Source: Centropus unirufus (taxonomy: Eukaryota; Chordata; Aves; Cuculiformes; Centropidae). From it: DNA of 64,000 nt. Each line of letters starts with the position of its first letter. Within the stretch, counting starts at the first letter, position 1. Both the position numbers and the translations under genes were made by a program. Under the pieces are notes generated by a model, which did not search any database, was not told the DNA's origin, and saw only the letters and a program-made list of their open reading frames with translations. The stretch covers positions 444,566 through 508,565 of the forward strand of contig VYZI01000021.1 in the NCBI GenBank assembly GCA_013397695.1. Direction: 5' to 3'. Positions 48,601-58,400 of the stretch are shown here, in pieces.

Positions 48601-51600
48601 AGTGGTTTCAAAAACTGCGTAAAATGCTTAGGGTAACTATTGCCATCTGAAGCAGCTGGGGAACAGAGGCGGTGTCAGAGGAGTGCAAGTACCTGTCAGG
48701 CAAAGTGGAAATGAGAAGCTCATGTAACAATGTGCACAGTGCTTAAATTGGCAGCACTCTGAGGGCTGACTTGAAGAAAAAAAAATAAAAATTAACAAAA
48801 GAATATAAGTTAAAAACAAAGTGATGAAAATGATGTATTACTTGTTGTGATGGGATCTTTCACGCCAGGTCCCGTGGGCTTTGTGGAGTGCAGAGGCAGA
48901 GAGAGAGCATGGCAGTGAGAAATGGGGACTTGCAGTGGCAGGGAGATACGATTGTTCCTCCAGGCAGTGAGAATTGCAGCAGCACAGGCTCCTGGACGTA
49001 GCAGAGCAAGCATACAGAGGGACAGAGGCAGACCTATAGCTTGATAATGCCCAGGATACCAGCTGCCACAACACTCTCGGGTGCTTTGCAAGCACTGTCC
49101 TGCAGCTTATTCTCATGGTTGACTTATAAATCCCAAGAGTTTTGCCATGTAACTTTGCATGGCTATGGCGGTTGCAAGGGACAAAACTGCCATTGTCTTT
49201 GCTAAGGTACCTTCTCTCTGGCCCAGTATGATTTAAATGAGGCAGAGGCTAAGCTCTCCATGTTGTAGATGAAACTGCTGGATGCCCAGTCCTTCCCCCT
49301 TCCCTGGTCCTCTTACGAGTCATTTTGCATACTCTGGCTTCAGTCTAACGAAAACAAAACCGATGAGGCCCAACTGATCTGGCTGTTTTCCATCATGCAG
49401 TGGGCCTCTGAGTGGCTTTAAATAGCTTCACCTCTGTGCAGTTTGGAGAAAAGAATTGACTGTGCCCCTGGACAGAGGCTTTAACTCAATCAGGGGGCAT
49501 CTCAGACCTGCAAATAGCTTATTTATTCTGTCCTTGGATTTTAATAGATTTTTTTAAAAGTTTTTTTTTTTCCGACTTGTGTTTTATTTTATACCCTGGT
49601 ACATGCTTTCTTGGTTTGGGGCTTTTCCTAAGGGGAATCGGTGGGGAATCTTGGAGCTCTGCCTCCTGAGCTATCAGGCTACATCATTTAGTATCTTGGA
49701 ACTACTCCATTCATGAAAGAGTTCCAGAGAAAATAAACTTGTGATCCCAGCTAATATGAACATGGCCATGATAATGGCGGCAGCAGTAGAAATGCAAGAG
49801 ATACAGGAATTCCTCCGTCCAAAGATTTAATGAATCTTATATTGCTTTAAACAGCTCACTGAGTGGAAAGCTGCGAATTCTACCTTTTTCTCAAAGAACA
49901 TTGTTCAGCTGCTGAGTGCCTGCGGTATTCTTCTACCCCTTCCTCTGCTCTAGTTAAGCATGATAGAAATTTGTGTGGAAATGGGATCTTCTGGAGCCCT
50001 TTGCTTCTGCTGTTTCTTATGCTCTCAGCCCATCTCTTCCCTTTCCTGCTCTCAAAACCACGTGCAGTGCTGCAGTACTCTGCTCATGCTTTTTGGTTGT
50101 GGAGAAGATGAAGATGCCAAAAACTGTAGCTAGAGCTCCATCTAACACCTTGCCAAGAGGTTTCCAGTGATGTCAAGGCTCATTGAGTAAAGTGGGAGAC
50201 GTGCTTGAGATTAAACCGTAGAAAATGAACAAAGGAACGAGGTGAGATGCTATGGAGCGGAATAAGGACCCTGTTTCCATAAAAAGGAACAATCATAATC
50301 TTTAGCTCTCACAGCCATTCTGGTATCTTAAAAGAGCTGTTACCTACTAGAAGATCTGCTTGAGGTCTGTGTATTAGTGTGAAATTCAACTGTTGGCTGA
50401 ATTTTCTTGCAGTTCTCCATTGTAGTCAATAGTGTTGGGCTCGTGTAAATAAGAGAAGGTCCAGGCTCTGTGACTCCACCTTGGATGGTACAGGAGATGA
50501 TATGCTTATATGCAGCTGAAAACATCAGGGAGAACCTCACTGTGGGCTTCTGCTAAGCTTCTGTGACCTGCTTTGTCATGGCAAGCAAAGCCTCAGGCTG
50601 GATTCCATTTCATGCTGCTATATGTTGTCAAGGGGAGAGAAGAAAGAGGGACTTGTATCACAGTCCTGCAGATGAACCCATCCACGACAGGAAACCTGGA
50701 TTGCTGTGTTGCTTTTCCCTCAGATATAGACATATCAGTCCAGGCTTTGACTAGACGGATGGCTATTGCCTTCACTCTGGATGCAGGCCAGACTTGGTGG
50801 CTTTCATGCCTTCTTTGATGCTATTCATACTTCATATCTGTGCATAGGGAAAGATAAAATATACACTGTTGTTGGAGTCTCCTGTTGCTTTTTCTTTATG
50901 TCATAAATTCTGCTATAACACAGAAGAGAGATCAAAGCTCTTTTGCCTAACGTGGGCTGTGTGGATAGCAATGTTATGTTTGGCTAGTTCATTGCCCCTA
51001 ATTTGCTATTTTTGTTTAACCCATTTTTGTCAGGTGATATATGGCATCCCATTGCTTTTCTCATCAATTCCCACAGCAATTTATGCTGCTGTTTTAGAAG
51101 ACGTTTCCACCCCTGGATTTCAAAACTGGGCTGCACCACTCCTGTGGTGGGTGGGGCTGGCATGAGATTTGTGCAACATTTTCTGCATCATTCCCTCACC
51201 TCCCTGTGTCACATTCCTGGCTGCCCTTCTCAGGTGACCTGGAGAAGCTTCAAATCTCAAATCTGGTATAATTGAATGGTTTCAATTTAACTAAAGGGCA
51301 AGCAGTGAAGGTGAGGTGAAGTTATCTGGTTTGTCTTTTTAGTCTGTCTCTGTCACTGGAGGAGGGATGTTCCCTTTAGGGCACTGTCTGTAGGCTGGAT
51401 TCGGTATGTGCATGCGGCAGAGTGGCTGAGACCCACCAGCCTGGATGTTAGGAAGCACAGGACAGCTCTGGAGGACTAAGTGGATGGCCAGGGTGGAAGA
51501 CAAAAACTGATTGCGTGGTTTGGTTGCCTTTAATTTTCTTGTCCTTTCATTGCCACATCCTCCCAGCCTGCTTAGAAAAATGCCCCATCTGCCCCCTCCA

Positions 51601-53929
51601 TCTCAAGCTGTTAGAGCTGAACAGAAAATCTGAGCTCATTTTTCCTTCCCTATTCTCCAACACTCTCCATACATTTATTCCACTACCATATCATGGCTAT
51701 TCATAGAAACAGTATCATGTTTTAATTTAAAAGGTGGTCTCACTAGAGCAGGGAGAAGCACAAAGTTTAACCTGTTAAACCCTTCCCAGTTTTGTAGGTC
51801 TTTGGAGATGGTTTTGATTTGAATCCATGGGGTGGGTTTTTTATCTCCTTACTATTTTCAGGCTTCTATATTGGAGTTTCCCTCCAAATCTACAAAAAAA
51901 ATCAAATACAGTATTTGTTTCCCTTGTTTCCAGCTAACACTAAGAAATGTGAAACTCCACAAAAAGGATTGTTTTTAAAATTTCCCAACTTCTAAAAAGA
52001 TGAACACTTTTCTTTCTCTTTTTTTTTTTTCCTTTTTTGGGGGCGGGAGTGGGTAAACCAAATACCCCACATTCCCTAAGACATTTCCAGCTAGTTTTTC
52101 AGGAGCTAATATATTTGGTGGTAGGAAGAAGGCATTTGTCATAGCAGCATCCAAACTCTGAACCTGTTGAGATTCACCCATTTTAACCCTGCGCATCTCA
52201 GTGAACATGATCCATCTCACATTGACAGCCAAGACACAAACCTAGCAAAAGCCTTATTGGTTTCTGCTCCATACAAGAGAATGGGATTGAAAGTAGCAGT
52301 GCAATATGGGAGACCACAGAAAGCAGAGTAAACCAGTCAGGAGAGAAGCATGTTTTTTTTAGGTTCTTTGGGGAATTTGGTAAATTAGGAGAGGATGCCA
52401 AAGTGACCGATGCTGCATTGCTTTCCCAAGTCAGTGCTATGTGTGTTCAGCCCCTAAGTTTCAGAAACTCAGGCTGTTCTACCGCCACAGTCCTTGTCCC
52501 TCAGTAGTGACTGCATGTCAGTTATGGCATAAATCCCTACTGCAGTCCCATTCTGCAAAGATCTTCCTGTCACTGGAGACCCCTGCAGCTGGCACTCACA
52601 GTGTAGCACTGATGAGAAGGAGCAAAGCCCTCAATGTCCCCAGCATTAATTCTTGCTGATCTTTCACATGTCCCTTTGCTGAGGCTGTGTGTCCCCAGTT
52701 GGTTTTTAGGACTGTTAGATGGGGTCTGGCAGAAGTAGAATTGCCTTAATTTAGCAGAGCTAAGAAATGCAAAGAAAATAAAACAGGCAGAAGTGCTCCT
52801 TGGAGATACTTGGTATTGTTCAATATAGACTTTCCCAGCTATCCTTTGGTGGCCATAAAATATATTTACATTATGAAAAACAAAACACGATAAATAGTGA
52901 TGTTCAGGGATGCCATGTTTATTTGTCTCCCAGTGACTCTGGTTAGAAATGGACTTGGTTTACATATACATTTCCAAGCATCAGCACTTTAAACTCTGCT
53001 TTGCTTCCAAGTGTTGAGCTGGGCTCTTTCTCACCACTAGTGATATTTCAGCACTTGGAATTTGCCTATGAATTTTGTTTGACACATGAACCAAAGCTGA
53101 GCCTGACTTACTCTCCCATGTGGATCAGCCCTTTAGAGCCAGTGAGAATAACACATAATTTCCCCCAAACAAGTTTAAACGGTTCCAAACCAAACAAACA
53201 GCTTTTGTCTGGATTCTCAGGTTCATCAAAAGAGGCATGTCTTTGAGAAGATAAAATAAAATAGTGCAAGGCAGAAATATAAATAGATATAATAGAAAAA
53301 ATAGAAAGAAGTAATACAACAAAAACCATCTTCTGACTGGTGAAGATTAGGTGTAAGAAACGTCCTGTTCCTAGCCATGTGGAAAGTACCTTTTCTATTG
53401 AGATCAATTCACAAGGGCATCTAAGTTGCTCCATGCTGCTCCAGTGATGCCAGACTTTGCCTAGCTTATCTGATTTGTTCAGGATTCTGTGACTGTATGA
53501 GGAGCAGGAACTTTTTCCTAGCCTTAGAGCAATTGTGTAGCATAGAGATCACAGTATTTTTTTTGGAGAAACCCTTTGGGCCCCTGAGAAGTGGGGCGGA
53601 TTAAAACAGTCCCCCGTATCCTTCCATGCATGTTTTGGTCCCGGTAACTTGGAGGGTCTGTACTTGGGATTTTGGTAAGCTGGCACAAAAGCTTTTTATG
53701 CCCACATACTGGATCTGAACTAGGAGCAGCTTCTCTGTAGTTTTAGGGGCTGCCTTCAATGACCTATGCTTATTCCTGCCATGTTTCATTCCAGTCCCTT
53801 GGGATGGCCTTAGTTATACAAATAGTGTTACAAACAGGTGTCTGAGAAAGTAATAATGAGCTGATGCCTGAAGGCAAATATTTGTGTCTTTTGTGGAAGA
53901 ACTTGCACGACTTAACACAAAAGATGATG
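48601..53929. other. Intronic sequence; T-rich runs
   Basis: T-rich runs lie near 49559-49571 and 52020-52038. No exon matching the missing truncated-isoform exon, no RNA gene and no confident repeat is seen here. A CR1-like resemblance near 51441 was considered and dropped. Confidence 0.5.
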
Positions 53930-54085
53930 GAAAAGAGGAGCTCAAGGAGTCAGGAAAGAGGGAAATGTAGGCTAAACATCAGGATGTGTCCTAGCAGTGA
54001 ACCAGAATGTGCCCCCCTTATTACGACCTTCAGCAGAGGGGTGTGGGACTAGATGTCTCAGTAGGATAGTTCCCTCCTGGAACTT
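53930..54085 (+). mobile_element. Old CR1 LINE 3'-end fragment, sense orientation
   Basis: Blocks GGAAATGTAGGCTAAACATC with AGGATGTGTCCTAGCAGTGA, then CAGCAGAGGGGTGTGGGACT with AGATGTCTCAGTAGGATAG and TTCCCTCCTGGAACTTGG follow the 3' end of an old CR1 consensus ('TTTAGGCTAAACATCAGGAAG', 'GGACTAGATGATCT...', 'TTCCCTCTGG') in order and orientation. The copy ends about 950 bp before the truncated-isoform exon. Confidence 0.65.
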
Positions 54086-54580
54086 GGATCCAGGGCTCCA
54101 CAACAAGTTTGGTCCCTCCAGTCCAGAAAACTGTTCTCTGACAAGTTCTGATTATTTGCACTTATTTAGCTTCAGATAATAATGTTCACTGTTAATAGTC
54201 ATTAACACCTGAAAATTTTTATATTAGAAACATGCTAGTAGTTTGTTTCCCTGGCTGAAGCATCCCAAGGCAGGAACATGGTTAATACAGTCCTTGAAAA
54301 TGTCGTATTTGCTCAGTAAATTCACTGGGTCTGAAGGAGTGTGTCTGTGTTCTCTAGCCCACTTATTTTTCATTTTTACCTGGTCAGTATTTCTGGAAAA
54401 TCCTAAACCTTAAAATTACAATTAAAATGGTGGGATTGTCTAAGGAGAAGAATCCTCCAGTGTGTAGATATCAATACAGATGTGACAACTAGAGCTAAGG
54501 AATTCTATGGAATTATGACAGTCAGGTCTCTCCAACCTTGCAGTGGCACACTTCAGCCTCAGATATGTTAAGCCAGACTG

Positions 54581-54614
54581 AATAAATGATGAGACTTTTC
54601 TCTCATCATTTATT
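54581..54614. repeat. Perfect 14-bp inverted repeat (hairpin) upstream of the terminal exon
   Basis: AATAAATGATGAGA at 54581-54594 is followed by the 6-nt loop CTTTTC and by its exact reverse complement TCTCATCATTTATT at 54601-54614. In RNA this makes a 14-bp stem with a 6-nt loop, extendable by one G-U pair. It lies about 420 nt upstream of the terminal exon. It is too short for a typical pre-miRNA. It could be a chance palindrome, a remnant of a small inverted-repeat element or a splicing-related structure. Confidence 0.85.
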
Positions 54615-54935
54615 TAAAATTTAAAGAAAAGGATTCTCCATTTCTCTGACTTAATACCTAAGGGAAAGATGGACTAGGTAGGAATTAAGGCTGTTGCACT
54701 GCTGATTAGTGGGAGCCTCTAGAAAAGAGTTGTTCCTGGTTCTCTGTCGAGATTGCTTGCATGCCCCTTGTCCTCAAAGCACTTGTACCTGCACACACCA
54801 CATAAAATAATTGCCTGTTCTTTATGGAAAGAGAGAGCAAGGTAGCCCTGCCCAGAGAGGGTGTTTCAGCTTTAATTTAATGGCAGCCATTTGCTGGTTA
54901 TTCATTTGGTTCTTTTTTAATAATTACATGTGTGT

Positions 54936-55031
54936 CGATATCTCTCTCTTTTTTTCTAGTTTTGCTCTTTTTTGTTTTTTCGTTTACTTTATTTTGCTTT
55001 TTTCTTTTTTCTGTTTTTTTTTCCCCTTTAG
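54936..55031 (+). promoter_or_regulatory. NTRK3: Long pyrimidine tract and 3' splice site of the truncated-isoform exon
   Basis: About 95 nt immediately before the exon are overwhelmingly T and C, beginning with TCTCTCTC at 54941-54948 and ending CCCCTTTAG with AG at 55030-55031. The tract is much longer than needed for U2AF. It contains CU-repeat and UUCUUU-like elements typical of PTB (PTBP1/2) binding. Possible branch points such as TTTAC near 54985 lie within it. An upstream AG at about 54957-54959 (CTAG) is not expected to be used. Regulated rather than constitutive use of the exon is inference. Confidence 0.85.
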
Positions 55032-55150
55032 GTTTCAGAGAAATTATGTTGAATCCAATAAGCCTCCCTGGACATTCCAAACCTCTTAACCAAGGCATTT
55101 ATGTTGAGGATGTCAGTGTTTATTTCAGCAAAGGACGTCATGGCTTTTAA
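55032..55150 (+). CDS. NTRK3: NTRK3 truncated-isoform terminal coding exon (kinase-less TrkC)
   Basis: The exon encodes the C-terminus of non-catalytic TrkC (TrkC-T1/NC2): FREIMLNPISLPGHSKPLNQ, then GIYVEDVSVYFSKGRHGF, then TAA at 55148-55150. It starts in phase 1 (its first two bases complete a codon begun upstream), like the juxtamembrane exon's downstream boundary. The peptide matches the mammalian truncated tail as I recall it except for Gln instead of His before GIYVEDV and Ser instead of Asn before VYF. In mammals this tail replaces the kinase domain, gives ligand-binding receptors without catalytic activity, and has been reported to bind the scaffold tamalin upstream of Arf6/Rac1. No intervening truncated-isoform exon was found in the window, so the upstream splice partner is uncertain. 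Confidence 0.95.
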
Positions 55151-55401
55151 AAACTCCTTAAAAGTCCCTGTTCTGATGTCAAGTTTATAGGCTGTGCCCT
55201 CAAAATGGTGGGAAGCAGTAAGCGTGGTCTGTATGGATTGAGGTCTCCTCCTAATAGGACTCTACAGCCCTGCCTGTACACACGTTAAAGCCTACTGAAA
55301 CTGTGGTTTTCTGTCACCAGATAACAGGGTTGTTCTTTTCCTCCAATGGTCGCTGTGTTCGTTAAATATTCCTGCAAGGCACAACAGCAGCAATGAGAGC
55401 A

Positions 55402-55407
55402 AATAAA
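55402..55407 (+). terminator. NTRK3: Candidate poly(A) signal AATAAA (proximal)
   Basis: Canonical AATAAA lies about 250 nt after the stop codon in GAGCAAATAAAGAG. No clear GT-rich element follows within 40 nt, which weakens it. Confidence 0.45.
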
Positions 55408-55474
55408 GAGAATTAAAACGTAATTGAAAGGAGTCATCCTAATAACACAGTAAACAATTATAATTTTGCTTTAA

Positions 55475-55480
55475 AATAAA
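55475..55480 (+). terminator. NTRK3: Candidate poly(A) signal AATAAA (distal)
   Basis: AATAAA within TTTAAAATAAAACAC lies about 325 nt after the stop. GT/T-rich sequence (TTGTAAGCTTGTGTCTTTG) follows at about 55552-55570, rather far for a downstream element. Either signal may be used. Confidence 0.4.
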
Positions 55481-58400
55481 ACACAAAACAAAACCAACCA
55501 AGCCAGCCAAACTGACATCTTTAGTCATGTCCTCCCTGCTTGGAGTTTTCCTTGTAAGCTTGTGTCTTTGCAACACCCAGTGAATGCCACCATCGCCTCT
55601 TATGTGGCACCACCATGGGAGGTCTCCCAGAGCGAGCCGAGGTGGAGAGCCTGGAAGAAGCTAAAGCAGAACGAAGACTTTTTGGTAAGAACAAAGGCAG
55701 CCCCGCACCCAGTTCTTGCACAGAAAATGGTGTTGGAAGGAATAATAATGGGAAGAAAAAATTATTTTTACTTTGACAGGAAGAGAATGTGGTTATCTTT
55801 GAAGTGCGAATACTCTAGGAGGCTTTTTCTGTCTGTCTGTGTTAGAGCAGCTCGTTGGATCTGACTATATTGTTGTCATACTCTGATCTCTCCCTGCTGC
55901 TTGAACAATGAGCTTTATTTGAGGAGTTCCCTGGACTTCCCTCATGGATGAAGAATCCATAGCACAGGAGGGTCCATGTCCTTGCCAGGACTAGGGTAAT
56001 AAGCAAAGTGGGAAAAGCATATCAGACGCACGCAGGTCCCAGGTGCCGGACCCTTTCAAACCCCCTTTGGCTCTCCCTATATTCCCACCCAGCTAGAGAT
56101 TGATTGTAACCCAGTCGCAAACCCAGAACCATCAGCTCAAGGCTGACTGAAGAGGAGGAAAAATTAAGTATTCTGTTGCTGCTTCTCTGACATAAACAGG
56201 AATATCGATCCTGTTCTCTGGCTGATATTCATATTCTCTCCCCCTCTCCTTTCCCACTTTTGTTTTACTTCATCCAAAGCCTCTCAGATGGAAAAATAAG
56301 CCCTTTGATCCTATTCTCAAGAGAAGCCAGCTGTCCTTGTGGCAACTTGCAGGGCTTTCCTTGGACTTTTTGGATTTCATGTGTACGGGAAATACAGATT
56401 TGCTCACACATATCTGATAACCTATAAGCAAGGCAGATTTTCTCTAGAGGGAGAAAAACCTTCCAAAAGCTTCAGGTATGGCCAGATCCTTTTCTGAGAG
56501 GAGTATTGAACCCGGAGCTTGCTCACCAGCCACTCAGCTTTGCTTGCCTTCTTGGTGGCCCGAGACGACCTTATCACATCAGGGATGTCTCTAAATCACC
56601 AGCCCTAAAGGGTCACTGCCACTGGAAAGAGTCACGGTCGCACTCCATCAGAACAAGGCAGAAGCCTTAGAATGGTATGTTCTTCATCCGACCTTCATGG
56701 GTGACCTGCATGAACCACCCTGGAGATTGCCAGGAGGTTTTATTATCAATTTTCCCGTAGGAATGTCCCTGGGAATATTCCATTCTCTTGCTTCTTCCCC
56801 TGGTTCATTCACATAAAAAGGTAAAGTGCAATAGAGGTGTACAGGAGAAATGGTAGCAGATTGCTTTAAGTTAATGGACATGCCTTTGGGGGCATCTGTG
56901 TTAGGAGGAGAAGGCCTGGCTCAGGTTGGATGGCTTCAGAAACCATGACCAAAACTCCCAACAATGTTTCCTGCCCGCATCGGAGCTGGAAATGCAAGAG
57001 GTGCACCACCAGAGAGGACCTGCAGCCATGTGTTATTGACACCTCAATTCTGCAGATTCACAGAGTGAGGAGGAGCTTTGCCAAGCATGTGAATCACTGG
57101 GTGCTTGTCTGAACTGAATTTCCTCATCTCCTGGAAGTCGCCCACCTGACCTGGGGATGTCTTGTCCGTCTGAACTGTCTCCTCTCCCTAGCACTGTTCA
57201 GGGCACTCTGCTCTCAACTGTGTCTATCAGTCATAGAGATACATCTGTGGGCCTGGACCAGAAGCCTATATCCAAGGGTGTTTACCCTAGCAGAGGAAAG
57301 GTTGAATTTTGCAGCTCAGGTCCGTCTCTGCTTAGAAGAAATCCTCCGGACCGTACAGCATAATTTAAACAGTTCTCCCCACTGTGATCAATGTCTCGAT
57401 TTGTTTAACACCAATTAAAGTCTCTGGTTCCTCACTGCTGAAAACAAAAGCCAGTCATGGCTGTTTGCAATTGGTGGCTTTAAGTAGCAAGTCTAAGGAT
57501 GTTTTTTTTTAAATTTTATTTTATTTTTAATTATTGTAAATCATTACCTCATTTTCTGTCAATGAGACTCCTCCATCTTTGAGCATTCTTATCTTGCCAT
57601 AACTATCATCCTGTGCTAATGGGAAATGGGACGGTCCCTTTTCACAGAGACTATAGGGGTGTTCAATGTCTAGTTTCTTAATAAACACTTTATTTTCTAA
57701 CAAAACAGCTGCATCAGGTCTCTTCTTTGAAGACAAAATAAATAAATGTTCAGAATGGCGTCCTATAGTCTGCTTCTTCATGAAATGATCCATGCGTGGG
57801 GAGTGTGGTTGGTTTGCTTCTTTGGGGGTTGTGTGGAGGGTGGGAATTACATTGTGATATGAAGATTGCTCAGGTGCAGCTCTTGCTTCTGTCACTCTCA
57901 TCAGACAAAGACGTTTTCTTTCCTGAAAGCTTAGCTGCTGCTGATCTCGGTAAACAACCTGTTGTTTTTTTGTAGCTCAAAATGGCGGTAATCTCAGGGA
58001 CAAGGTGGTACTGCTGGGCAATGGTGTCAGGACTTGCAAAGACAAATTTCTATACTTAGGGGAAGGAGCTTTCCTTGGACTCATCTCTTAGGTTCCTCAG
58101 TACTGAAAGAACTGTTCTGACTGCAGTGCTCTTGTTTCAGAACATGCTGTTGCTGCAGGTCTCTCTTCTTGGCTTTGCAAATCACTCTCCTTTTGGGTGT
58201 TTGACTGTTGTCCCTTCATCATTCATTAACCTCCTCTTAAACTAACGAGGATGTATGTGGTATAGAGGCTTTGGTTTACCTCATCAGGAATTCATCTAAG
58301 GGTGGTTGGTAGCTGCAGGAGTAGAGAGGAGCCACTTTGCAGCATGCAGGGCTTGGAATGAGGATGTGGTTTTCTGGCTGGGTCTTAGTAACATTAATGG

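Larger units (their letters stand above)
29937..55031 (+). other. NTRK3: NTRK3 intron between the juxtamembrane exon and the truncated-isoform terminal exon
   Basis: These 25,095 bp separate the two recognised exons. I searched by eye for the 135-bp exon that mammals use here for the truncated isoform (starting with a Trp-Val-Phe-Ser-type peptide and holding a Tyr-Ile-Tyr-Glu-Glu-Pro motif) and found no match in any forward frame. The intron carries CR1 and MIR-like relics and several AT-rich motif clusters listed separately. No other gene is recognised on either strand. Confidence 0.85.
55151..55480 (+). other. NTRK3: 3' UTR of the truncated NTRK3 transcript (extent inferred)
   Basis: Sequence after the stop codon has no splice donor that I would favour and leads to two poly(A) signals, so it is taken as the start of the 3' UTR. 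No microRNA site or AU-rich element was assigned. Mammalian truncated transcripts may extend further; the true end is unknown from sequence alone. Confidence 0.6.

Noticed and set aside
51436..51470. Possible CR1 fragment (GCCTGGATGTTAGGAAG)
   Set aside because: Only one short block resembles CR1 and nothing on either side supports it.
53490..53520. Tyr-Glu-Glu codons as possible remnant of the missing truncated-isoform exon
   Set aside because: A stop codon lies immediately upstream in the same frame and the surrounding residues do not match the expected peptide.
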